A stretch of 6,321 bases of DNA from Methanospirillum hungatei (GCA_003251955.1 QKDV01000138.1:1-6321); one strand, 5' to 3'; shown: positions 1 through 6,123, numbered from the stretch's first letter. A program made the numbers and translations. The notes: generated by a model not told the origin, from the sequence alone.

Positions 1-63
1 TGCGGTCTTTCGATCAGCAGACAGAACGATAATTATGTACTGGATATATTATTCGATGTGTGA
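1..63 (+). CDS. Archease, C-terminal end only (partial)
   Basis: An open frame enters from the left edge and stops at TGA 61-63, giving 20 residues that read CGLSISRQND and end in LDILFDV. This resembles the C-terminus of archease: a Tyr/His-Gly-Leu strand, a polar turn, then a final beta strand ending in an acidic residue plus a hydrophobic one. In characterised archeases the C-terminal Asp helps bind the metal. Archease is a small cytosolic cofactor that speeds guanylylation of RtcB and lets it turn over repeatedly. Its gene is commonly next to rtcB, and here it overlaps rtcB. The call rests on only 20 residues plus context. The frame could be chance, but an open frame ending exactly at a GTGA overlap with rtcB argues against that. 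Confidence 0.62.
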   Translation, partial: CGLSISRQNDNYVLDILFDV

Positions 64-1505
64 ATCCTCCAATGATTAATGGTGTGAAGCGGGCCGGTGA
101 ACTCGAATGGGAGGTTCCGATAGGATTTGTTGAAGGAATGAGAGTGCCTGGCAGGTTCTTCCTCTCAGACAGCCTGACCGGAACACTTGAGGACGGAGCG
201 ATAACCCAACTTGCCAATGTAGCAACGATGCCAGGGATCATCAGGCATTCACTTGCGATGCCTGACATTCACTGGGGATACGGCTTTCCCATTGGCGGGG
301 TAGCTGCATTCGACTACGAAACCGGTGTGATATCACCGGGGGGAGTCGGATTTGATATTAACTGTGGTGTAAGGCTCCTGACTACACCACTCACTGTGAA
401 GGATATTACAAAGAAGAAGGAGATTCTGGATCAACTCTACGATGCGGTGCCGGTAGGGGTTGGGGCACGGTCCTCACTCAGGCTCTCTCCAAAACAGCTG
501 GACCGAATGATGACCCATGGTTCTGCATGGGCAGTCGAAGAAGGATTCGGAACAGAAGAGGATGTTGCCCACTGTGAGGAGGGAGGCAGTATGAAAAGGG
601 CAGATCCCTCCCATGTCTCACAAAAAGCACGTTCACGCGGTGTTCCTCAGAGCGGAACCCTGGGAGCAGGCAACCATTTCCTTGAGATACAGGTGGCATC
701 GGAGATCTGTGATCCTGAAGCTGCAAAAGTCTTCGGTGTTGAGGAGGGGCAGGTCTGCATTATGGTTCACTGCGGATCACGAGGTCTTGGTCACCAGGTA
801 TGTACTGACCACCTCCAGACCCTTGAGCGAGCTGTGGAAAAATATCATATTAAGCTCCCTGACAGGCAGCTCGCGTGTGCTCCTCTGACATCTCCGGAAG
901 GAACAGCATACTTCGGTGGAATGGCAGCAGCTGCAAACTATGCCTGGGCTAACCGACAGGTGATCACCCACCAGATCCGCAATGTCCTGATAAAATGTTG
1001 TGGGATCGACTATGATGATATCAGGCTCGTTTATGACGTGGCTCACAATGTTGCAAAGATAGAGGAGCATGATATCGATGGGAAACTGACAAAGGTATGT
1101 GTGCACCGTAAAGGCGCAACCCGGGCATTCGGACCGGGATGCCCGGACGTTCCCTCCGACTATTCAAAGATAGGCCAGCCGGTCATCATTCCGGGAAGTA
1201 TGGGCTCCTCATCGTATCTCCTGAAAGGGACAGCAGAAGCAATGACACGGACATTCGGTTCTACCTGTCATGGAGCTGGCCGGGTCCTCTCGAGATCCCA
1301 GGCCAAGAAGACGATAAAAGGCAGCCAGGTTAGGGAAACCCTCGGTAGGGAAGGGATCATGGTGAAGGCACCCCATGACGCTGCCATCGCAGAAGAGGCT
1401 CCGGGTGCATACAAGCCAAGTAGTGAGGTTGTCTCGGTTGTGGATCAGCTCGGAATTTCACGACTTGTTGTCCGGTTTGAACCACTCGGGGTAATAAAGG
1501 GATAA
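60..1505 (+). CDS. rtcB: RtcB RNA ligase (3'-phosphate/5'-OH tRNA-splicing ligase)
   Basis: RtcB is a cytosolic GTP- and Mn-dependent ligase that joins RNA 2',3'-cyclic-phosphate or 3'-phosphate ends to 5'-OH ends. In archaea it joins tRNA halves after intron removal. The 481 residues match the full family length and contain no intein. The family landmarks are present: MRVPGR (27-32), GYGFPIGGVAAFD (73-85), and GVGFDINCGVR with metal ligands D99 and C102. Further on are GAGNHFLE with H206, MVHCGSRGLGHQ with H237, YDVAHN with H329, HRKGATRAFGPG (349-360), and STCHGAGRVLSR with H404. H404 is the histidine that accepts GMP. GTG at 60 was chosen because it overlaps the upstream TGA as GTGA. ATG at 72 is an in-frame alternative that would remove four residues. 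No clear ribosome binding site precedes either start, which suggests translational coupling to the archease frame. Confidence 0.97.
   Translation: MNPPMINGVKRAGELEWEVPIGFVEGMRVPGRFFLSDSLTGTLEDGAITQLANVATMPGIIRHSLAMPDIHWGYGFPIGGVAAFDYETGVISPGGVGFDINCGVRLLTTPLTVKDITKKKEILDQLYDAVPVGVGARSSLRLSPKQLDRMMTHGSAWAVEEGFGTEEDVAHCEEGGSMKRADPSHVSQKARSRGVPQSGTLGAGNHFLEIQVASEICDPEAAKVFGVEEGQVCIMVHCGSRGLGHQVCTDHLQTLERAVEKYHIKLPDRQLACAPLTSPEGTAYFGGMAAAANYAWANRQVITHQIRNVLIKCCGIDYDDIRLVYDVAHNVAKIEEHDIDGKLTKVCVHRKGATRAFGPGCPDVPSDYSKIGQPVIIPGSMGSSSYLLKGTAEAMTRTFGSTCHGAGRVLSRSQAKKTIKGSQVRETLGREGIMVKAPHDAAIAEEAPGAYKPSSEVVSVVDQLGISRLVVRFEPLGVIKG
1121..1146 (+). repeat. GC-rich inverted repeat inside rtcB
   Basis: CCGGGCAT (1121-1128) and ATGCCCGG (1139-1146) are perfect 8-bp inverted arms separated by 10 bases. 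They lie within the codons for the conserved ATRAFGPGCPD stretch of RtcB. The transcript could form a stable hairpin here. Because the protein motif constrains these codons, the symmetry may be incidental. Confidence 0.45.
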
Positions 1506-1508
1506 TAC

Positions 1509-2126
1509 ATGACCATGCGAGTTGGGATCGTCTGGGATAGTCCAATGATGTTCACCCGCCTGATCGAGGACTGCGGATTTGTCCCTGAACTGGTTACCCC
1601 TCACCTTCTTGCAGCACCATTTTTCAGGAGAGCCTTCTCGGCAATCATCATTCCCGGCGGGTTTGCCAATCCATCATACTCATCGGTCATACATGCCTTA
1701 CGGGCAAGTGAAGGCAGGATCCATCGTTTCATCCAAGGTGGTGGCACTCTTATTGCGTTTGGCGCTGGAATTGATCGCCCGGACGCATATGACTGGCTTC
1801 CAGTGACAATTCAGTATCGATTCGGGTTCTCTGAAGGTAAGATTGAAGAAGAGGGATGCCACCCTATCTCCTGTATCCTTGAAGATTGTCCGGAGACCAT
1901 TTCTATTGACGGGATATTTACGATCCCGGGATCATCAGGTGCAGACGCCCAGGTGCCCGAACAGGAGTCTCAGAAGCTTGCAGTCAGGATGAGAATGCGA
2001 GGCGCCCCAGTTCTGGTTGAATACTCGCTCGGGGCCGGTAGGATTATCCTGACAAGCCTCCATGAATATCCATCCAGGAGATTCCTGCGCGATTTCTGCA
2101 AGAGTGATGGCGAAACCTTATTGTAG
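1509..2126 (+). CDS. Class I glutamine amidotransferase-like protein lacking the catalytic cysteine
   Basis: This 205-residue cytosolic protein has the outline of a class I amidotransferase (flavodoxin-like) fold. It starts with an MRVGIVWDS strand, followed by AIIIPGGF (45-52) resembling the oxyanion-strand motif. RIHRFIQGGGTLIAFGAGID (70-89) fits the segment around the nucleophile elbow. Near the C-terminus YSLGAGRIILTSLHE (172-186) resembles the strand that ends in the catalytic His. Where active members read G-x-C-x-G, this protein has A-F-G-A-G, so the Cys position is Gly85. H185 is kept, but the Glu is next to it instead of two residues later. It is therefore unlikely to hydrolyse glutamine. 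The spacing resembles the BPL_N type of domain, known at the N-terminus of fungal biotin-protein ligases, but that is a memory-based comparison. It starts 3 bases after rtcB. AAAGGGA at 1496-1502 is a modest ribosome binding site, and ATG 1515 is a possible alternative start. Its function is unknown. Confidence 0.72.
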   Translation: MTMRVGIVWDSPMMFTRLIEDCGFVPELVTPHLLAAPFFRRAFSAIIIPGGFANPSYSSVIHALRASEGRIHRFIQGGGTLIAFGAGIDRPDAYDWLPVTIQYRFGFSEGKIEEEGCHPISCILEDCPETISIDGIFTIPGSSGADAQVPEQESQKLAVRMRMRGAPVLVEYSLGAGRIILTSLHEYPSRRFLRDFCKSDGETLL

Positions 2127-2134
2127 CTGCATGC

Positions 2135-2151
2135 GAGGGAAATATGAGGGA
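2135..2151 (+). promoter_or_regulatory. Ribosome binding site with an upstream duplicate, before the DUF2111-like gene
   Basis: GAGGGA occurs at 2135-2140 and again at 2146-2151. The second copy sits about six bases before ATG 2157 and supports that start. Other ATGs nearby (2131, 2144) are out of frame with the gene. The first copy has no useful start codon at the right distance. Confidence 0.55.
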
Positions 2152-2156
2152 TATCG

Positions 2157-2579
2157 ATGGACCACTATACCATATCGGCTGATGCAACAGCCGAAGATCT
2201 CATCCCCATCTGCATGGCAATCCACGAGATCGTCGGCAGACTCCCGGTGACTGCACGGGCACGAAACACATCCGGCGTCAGGATTGAAGAGGGAGTTGTT
2301 GTTGATCGTGCATACAATGGCCCGGTGCTGGATGAAGTTATCTCCTCAAACAAGGTAGTTAAGGAGACTCCCCGTTCAGGTCAATACAAAGGGGTTCCGG
2401 TCGTCGTTGCTCCTGTCCGGAATGCATCAGGAGACGTCATTGCCGCTATCGGTCTTGTCGATATCACCGGCATATTTGACCTTGCCACACTCATGGAGCA
2501 TCAAACCATGATCTTAAAGCAGGTATGTGGAAAAGACCCATGCCCGCTTCCATCTGAACAGATCAATGCCAAACGGTGA
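2157..2579 (+). CDS. DUF2111-like protein of methanogens, function unknown
   Basis: This 140-residue protein has no signal peptide or membrane segment. It resembles the uncharacterised methanogen family DUF2111, judged by recall of the family and not by a search. A short N-terminal helix (about 13-27) is followed by an alternating beta-rich core (about 38-105). The core contains VRIEEGVVVD (41-50), SGQYKGVPVVVAPV (74-87) and SGDVIAAIGLVDITG (91-105). The last stretch looks like the closing strands of a small ligand-binding PAS or Cache-type domain, which would suit a sensory or binding role, but that is inference. The C-terminal tail holds a Cys pair, C124 and C129, with four residues between them. 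The gene lies 30 bases after the amidotransferase-like gene and 4 bases before birA. That makes co-expression with the biotin genes likely. The ATG at 2157 is supported by GAGGG at 2146-2150. Confidence 0.7.
   Translation: MDHYTISADATAEDLIPICMAIHEIVGRLPVTARARNTSGVRIEEGVVVDRAYNGPVLDEVISSNKVVKETPRSGQYKGVPVVVAPVRNASGDVIAAIGLVDITGIFDLATLMEHQTMILKQVCGKDPCPLPSEQINAKR
2575..2579 (+). promoter_or_regulatory. birA ribosome binding site (GGTGA), overlapping the preceding stop
   Basis: GGTGA ends four bases before ATG 2584, and its TGA is the stop codon of the upstream gene. This site decides the birA start. The longer in-frame starts at GTG 2527 and ATG 2566 lack such a site and would add residues upstream of the conserved HTH beginning. 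Confidence 0.75.
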
Positions 2580-2583
2580 ACGA

Positions 2584-3564
2584 ATGTACTCAACTGCCTT
2601 TAAAGTTCTTGAAATCCTTGAAAAAAGTGAAAAGCCAGTACCAAGTAGCGAGATCAGCACAGAACTTTCTATATCAAGCTCAGCGGTATGGAAGCATATC
2701 AATGAACTCAGGATGATCGGATATGACATTGTCGCATCTGATGACGAGGGATACCTGCTCAACAAAAGAAACTTGGATTTCAGACCACATGCGGTTTACA
2801 AGCATCTCAAGACGAAGGTCATCGGTAGGAGAATGCGGTACTTTGACAGCATCCCATCCACGATATGGTATGGCAAGGATCTTGCTGACCAGGGCGATCT
2901 TGAGGACCTCAACGGACTTGTAATTATCGCTGAGGAGCAGACCGGGGGATACGGAAGATTGGGCAGAGCCTGGGTCTCCCCGAGCGGTGGAATCTGGATC
3001 ACCATCGTGCTTACCCCAAAGATACCAATTGATCACCTCTTCATGCTCACCCTTGCCGGGGCGGTATCGGTTGCACGGGTTCTGCGCAAGATGTTTGATA
3101 TAGGTGCGCTTATCAAATGGCCGAACGACATCATCATCGGTGACAAAAAGGTTGCGGGAATCTTGCTCGAACTCGGTGCTGATGGGGAGAAAGTAAAATA
3201 CTGTCTGGTCGGAATCGGTATCGACGCAAACATCAGTGTTGATAATCTTAATGAGCCAATCAAGCACCTGATCACATCCATCAGTCACGAGGTGAATCAT
3301 GAGATTGATCGTGCTGCTGTTCTTGCTGCCATATTGAAGGAGTTTGAGGCACGTTACGACATGATCACCCAGGGGGAGTACGATGCAGTTATCAGAGAGT
3401 GGAAGAACTTCTCCTCAACTATCGGACGAAGGGTACGGATAAACACACTCAGAAACAGCTTTGAGGGCGAGGCAGTAGACATCGACCCGAGCGGGGCACT
3501 GGTTGTTCGCAAAGACACCGGTAAGATAGAGAAGGTCATAGCAGGTGACTGCGTACATATCTGA
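2584..3564 (+). CDS. birA: Biotin-protein ligase BirA with N-terminal winged-helix domain
   Basis: BirA activates biotin with ATP to biotinyl-5'-AMP and transfers it to a lysine on the acceptor protein, here expected to be PycB. The 326 residues contain all three domains of the bifunctional class. A winged-helix DNA-binding domain (1-60) has recognition helix SSSAVWKHINELR (31-43). The catalytic domain (about 80-270) has the adenylate-binding loop GGYGRLGRAW (121-130), KWPND (178-182) and KKVAGILLEL (188-197), where K189 matches the catalytic lysine of E. coli BirA. The C-terminal SH3-like domain spans about 278-326. The HTH suggests a second role as a biotin-sensing repressor, as in many bacteria, but no target site is proven here. 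bioY follows after 2 bases. A GTG start at 2527 is possible but less likely. Confidence 0.95.
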   Translation: MYSTAFKVLEILEKSEKPVPSSEISTELSISSSAVWKHINELRMIGYDIVASDDEGYLLNKRNLDFRPHAVYKHLKTKVIGRRMRYFDSIPSTIWYGKDLADQGDLEDLNGLVIIAEEQTGGYGRLGRAWVSPSGGIWITIVLTPKIPIDHLFMLTLAGAVSVARVLRKMFDIGALIKWPNDIIIGDKKVAGILLELGADGEKVKYCLVGIGIDANISVDNLNEPIKHLITSISHEVNHEIDRAAVLAAILKEFEARYDMITQGEYDAVIREWKNFSSTIGRRVRINTLRNSFEGEAVDIDPSGALVVRKDTGKIEKVIAGDCVHI

Positions 3565-3566
3565 AG

Positions 3567-4115
3567 ATGTTTGGCGACCTTAACCGTGCTACAATACTTA
3601 CCAATAGTTCCCTTTTTGTTGCCCTGATAGCAGTTTTTTCCTGGATTTCAATACCAATACCCCTTCCACTCTTCCCGGTACCCGTAACTCTTCAGACTCT
3701 GGCCGTTCTTCTAGCCGCTGCCGTGATGAAGAGGCAGGCTATCATTCCTGTTCTGCTGTATCTGGTACTTGGAGCACTCGGACTGCCGGTCTTTCACAAC
3801 GGAATGGCTGGACTAGGGGTCATCATCGGACCAACAGGGGGTTATCTGATAGGGTTTATTCCTGCTGTCCTTGCTGCCGGGATTGCATATGAGTATTCAT
3901 CCCGTGAGATTCGTATCGCGGGTCTTGTCCTTGCAACGGCTTTCATCTACCTTTTTGGTATCGTCTGGCTTACCCTCTCAACAGGGATGTCAACCTCTGC
4001 AGCCGCTCTATCAGGGATGATTCCATTCCTGCCAGGAGATCTGATCAAAGGTCTTGCTGTTTACCTGATTGCTGCAAGGCTTGAAACAAACCCCCAGTGG
4101 CAAATAAGCAGATGA
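3567..4115 (+). CDS. bioY: BioY, biotin-specific S-component of an ECF transporter
   Basis: BioY is the membrane protein that binds biotin with high affinity and works with an energy-coupling EcfA-EcfA'-EcfT module. The 182 residues fit the family's usual size and the sequence is almost all hydrophobic. About six membrane segments are visible, roughly at 12-34, 40-55, 57-73, 83-107, 116-139 and 145-171. Family motifs are PVPVTLQTL (38-46), LLYLVLGALGLPVF (63-76), GLGVIIGPTGGYLIGF (82-97) and FLPGDLIKG (154-162). The start is 2 bases after the birA stop, without a strong ribosome binding site, so translation is probably coupled to birA. The last bases form an ATGA overlap with the next gene. 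Being next to EcfA, EcfA' and EcfT genes suggests a dedicated (group I) transporter, not one using a shared energising module. Confidence 0.95.
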   Translation: MFGDLNRATILTNSSLFVALIAVFSWISIPIPLPLFPVPVTLQTLAVLLAAAVMKRQAIIPVLLYLVLGALGLPVFHNGMAGLGVIIGPTGGYLIGFIPAVLAAGIAYEYSSREIRIAGLVLATAFIYLFGIVWLTLSTGMSTSAAALSGMIPFLPGDLIKGLAVYLIAARLETNPQWQISR

Positions 4116-4822
4116 TAAGCCTTAACTCGATCAGATGCGGATGCCTCTCCATTCCTCACTTATCCATTGAACCCGGGCTGGTCGCGATCACAGGGCCGAA
4201 TGGATCCGGAAAGACAACGCTCCTAGAGGCGATCGCCGGCATTCAACTCCCGGCCCAGGGGAGTATCCTGATCAATACTATCAGACCACGTGAGGCGACT
4301 ATCGGGTGGGTTGGCGAGTTCCCTGATCTCAACATGACATTTACCAGGGTGATCGATGAGATAGCCTCAACACTCAGATTCTCTCATCAGCCATGCAGGA
4401 TGATCGATGAATCAGTTCATGAACTAACCACAACCCTGAACCTAGAACCCCTTCTCGACCGCCCCGTTCGTACCCTTTCTGGAGGAGAGAAGGTTTTGAC
4501 CGCACTTGCTGCCGCACTCATCACAAAACCGGATATCCTGATCCTTGATGAGACCGACTCACACCTTGATGCCTCAACACTCAGATCAATTGATGCCATA
4601 ATCAGGGATGCAAACGTGCCCCACGTTCTGTTTGCTACCCACCGACCTGATCGGGTCGCATCTGCAGACCGGGTAATCGTGATGAGAGGAGGGGAGATCC
4701 TTCGTGAAGGCAACCCTGATGAGGTGTTCATGAAGTCATTTCATGGATCAGATCACCTCTCTCCTCTCCGCTCACTGAGGGATCCTGCCTTATGGAGGGC
4801 TGTTCATGCAACTGACTCTTGA
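4112..4822 (+). CDS. ecfA: ECF transporter ATP-binding subunit, first of the pair
   Basis: This 236-residue cytosolic ABC ATPase would power biotin uptake together with the next two gene products. It has Walker A GPNGSGKTT (28-36), signature LSGGE (122-126), Walker B ILILDE (142-147), D-loop SHLD (150-153) and switch histidine H177 in ATHRPD. The Q-loop region reads GWVGEFPD (65-72), so Glu69 stands where Gln is normal. Walker B is followed by Thr-Asp-Ser instead of the usual Pro-Thr. The ATG at 4112 overlaps the bioY stop as ATGA. GTG 4097 is an in-frame alternative giving five more residues. The C-terminal region after the core (about 205-236) is short, and its last codons overlap the second ATPase by 17 bases. 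By family alone another substrate is possible, but the position after bioY favours biotin. Confidence 0.88.
   Translation: MISLNSIRCGCLSIPHLSIEPGLVAITGPNGSGKTTLLEAIAGIQLPAQGSILINTIRPREATIGWVGEFPDLNMTFTRVIDEIASTLRFSHQPCRMIDESVHELTTTLNLEPLLDRPVRTLSGGEKVLTALAAALITKPDILILDETDSHLDASTLRSIDAIIRDANVPHVLFATHRPDRVASADRVIVMRGGEILREGNPDEVFMKSFHGSDHLSPLRSLRDPALWRAVHATDS
4794..4798 (+). promoter_or_regulatory. Ribosome binding site GGAGG for the second ATPase
   Basis: GGAGG lies within the end of the first ATPase gene, seven bases before ATG 4806. It fixes the start of the second ATPase despite the 17-base overlap. Confidence 0.75.
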
Positions 4823-5504
4823 ACAGATACAAGTAAACAGAGAGGGCTTCTCTCTCCAGGCATCTGGAACATTTCGCCAGGGAGTTCATCTTCTTACCGG
4901 CAGAGTGGGATCAGGCAAATCAACCCTTGGCGAGATCCTAGGCAGTGTCCTGGAGCCAGAATCAGGTATGGTAACAAAGGAGGGAATCCGGACTTCAGTG
5001 CTCTCGATGCAGTTTCCTGAGTATCATATCACAACCACCACTGTTAAGGAAGAGATCTTAAGTTGGGGGCATGATCCTGATCTGGTTCTAAAGACCGCAG
5101 GTCTTTCTGGAAGAGAACCTGATGATATCCTCACCCTTTCCAGAGGAGAACTCAAACGTCTCCATCTCGCATGTCTGCTTCTTGGCAGGTATGATCTGAT
5201 GATACTGGATGAGCCGTTTGCCGGGCTTGACGAAGAGGCCAGGTACTGGATCTCTTCACACCTTTCTGATGATCATGACAGGATAATCATCATCATAAGC
5301 CACGACATCACGACACTGCCACGTATCGATCATCTCTGGGAGATGCAAGACGGAGTGCTTTTAGATATTGGGGAGATCCCAGGATCACTTCACTCATGGA
5401 AGACTGCTCCCCACCTGATTAGATATCTTCTCAAAAACGACTCTGATCTTTCAGGACTTTCGTGGAAGGATCTTGCGGAGGCCGTATGCAGGATCCACGG
5501 ATAA
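4806..5504 (+). CDS. ecfA': ECF transporter ATP-binding subunit, second of the pair
   Basis: This 232-residue ABC ATPase is the expected heterodimer partner of the preceding one. It has Walker A GRVGSGKST (32-40), a canonical Q-loop with Q69 in SMQFPEYH (67-74), Walker B LMILDEP (131-137), D-loop FAGLD (138-142) and switch histidine H166 in ISHD. Its signature reads LSRGE (111-115), with Arg replacing the first Gly of LSGGE. The C-terminal part (about 196-232) contains APHLIRYLLK, resembling the C-terminal helix region of CbiO/EcfA proteins, which helps dimerise the ATPases. The start has GGAGG at 4794-4798. The gene overlaps its neighbours by 17 and 19 bases, which points to balanced, coupled synthesis of the complex. 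A role in biotin import is inferred from bioY upstream and ecfT downstream. Confidence 0.88.
   Translation: MQLTLEQIQVNREGFSLQASGTFRQGVHLLTGRVGSGKSTLGEILGSVLEPESGMVTKEGIRTSVLSMQFPEYHITTTTVKEEILSWGHDPDLVLKTAGLSGREPDDILTLSRGELKRLHLACLLLGRYDLMILDEPFAGLDEEARYWISSHLSDDHDRIIIIISHDITTLPRIDHLWEMQDGVLLDIGEIPGSLHSWKTAPHLIRYLLKNDSDLSGLSWKDLAEAVCRIHG
5477..5481 (+). promoter_or_regulatory. Ribosome binding site GGAGG for ecfT
   Basis: GGAGG ends four bases before ATG 5486 and lies inside the end of the second ATPase gene. It favours ATG 5486 over the in-frame GTG at 5462, which would add eight residues and has no such site. Confidence 0.78.
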
Positions 5505-6112
5505 GGCTCGGGGGAGTGCTGCTCCTCTCAATAGTCTCTTTCCTTTCCCTAACTGGTGCACTACTCACCATGCTCTGGTGGGTGATCTGCACAGACCATA
5601 AAACCTCATTCGGTGATCTCAAGACTGCTGTCATGGTTTTTATACTTCCTTGCATTGCTGCAGTCGCAACCCAGTTATCAGGTGGGGACGGAGTCTCTTA
5701 CCTCATACGGATTTCAGTTGTGCTCGTGATCGCCTCCTGGGCATACAGTAAGCGATATCCTGGAGAACTTCTTGATGTTTCAGTCTGGCTTTTAGGGAAA
5801 ACATATGGATTTGATCTCGGGCTTGTCGGGGAGATGAGTATCTCTACAACTGAGATCCTTGCCGACGAATTCAGAAGAACTCGGATCGCGCTCTCACAGA
5901 AAGGTCAGAAACTTACAGGGTCCAATCTCCCGCCAGTAATTGCCAGCCTTCTTGTCAGGCAACTGCGCCTTGCCCGGGAACGTGCCTGTGTCCTTGCGAT
6001 ACATGGATATCAGGGAGGTGGAAGCCTATGTCCGGCCTTTGTGACCTCTTCTACAGATATCGCAGCCGGGACGTTTTGCGTGCTGATTTTTGCAGTCTCT
6101 CTGATTGTCTGA
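5486..6112 (+). CDS. ecfT: EcfT-like transmembrane coupling subunit
   Basis: EcfT is the membrane scaffold that links the two ATPases to the S-component, here BioY. This 208-residue protein begins with QDPRIRL (2-8), matching the DPR-x-K/R motif common at EcfT N-termini. Hydrophobic segments follow at about 9-35, probably two short helices with a turn, then about 47-63, 72-88 and 189-207. Between them is a long amphipathic cytoplasmic part (about 95-186) corresponding to the coupling helices. The two Ala-Arg-Gly coupling motifs of the family appear changed: the first reads SQKG (137-140) and the second AIHGY (171-175), so Lys139 and His173 replace the usual arginines. It is shorter than typical EcfT (about 250-270 residues). 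Position after two EcfA-type ATPases and overlapping them by 19 bases is the strongest support. Direct sequence similarity is moderate. Confidence 0.8.
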   Translation: MQDPRIRLGGVLLLSIVSFLSLTGALLTMLWWVICTDHKTSFGDLKTAVMVFILPCIAAVATQLSGGDGVSYLIRISVVLVIASWAYSKRYPGELLDVSVWLLGKTYGFDLGLVGEMSISTTEILADEFRRTRIALSQKGQKLTGSNLPPVIASLLVRQLRLARERACVLAIHGYQGGGSLCPAFVTSSTDIAAGTFCVLIFAVSLIV

Positions 6113-6115
6113 GAC

Positions 6116-6123
6116 TTTTTTAA
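6116..6123 (+). promoter_or_regulatory. T-rich TATA-like box or oligo-T terminator between ecfT and pycB
   Basis: TTTTTTAA begins four bases after the ecfT stop. Read as a TATA-like box, it would place a transcription start around 6143-6147, giving pycB a leader of about 35-40 bases. Archaeal transcription can also end at such T runs, so the element may instead, or also, terminate the upstream transcript. The sequence alone cannot decide. Confidence 0.4.

Noticed and set aside
41..74. TATA-like sequence at 44-53 placing a leaderless rtcB start at ATG 72
   Set aside because: The same bases encode the C-terminal residues of an archease-like frame that overlaps rtcB, so the AT-rich stretch is better explained as coding sequence.
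777..1106. Minus-strand open frame opposite rtcB
   Set aside because: It is entirely within the conserved rtcB coding region and its translation is low-complexity with no family features.
1509..2126. PurQ or another active glutaminase subunit
   Set aside because: The PGGF segment is similar, but the nucleophilic Cys is absent and no purine genes are nearby.
2527..2583. Longer birA start at GTG 2527
   Set aside because: It would overlap the preceding gene by 53 bases without a ribosome binding site, while ATG 2584 has GGTGA at ideal spacing and begins right at the conserved HTH.
2680..3300. Long open frame of about 206 codons on the minus strand opposite birA
   Set aside because: It lies wholly antisense to a clear biotin ligase, its translation shows no recognisable domain, and no ribosome binding site supports it. 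It is a shadow of the coding strand.
5271..5302. Simple ATC/ATA codon repeat near the H-loop of the second ATPase
   Set aside because: It encodes a run of isoleucines in the beta strand before the switch histidine, which is normal for this position.
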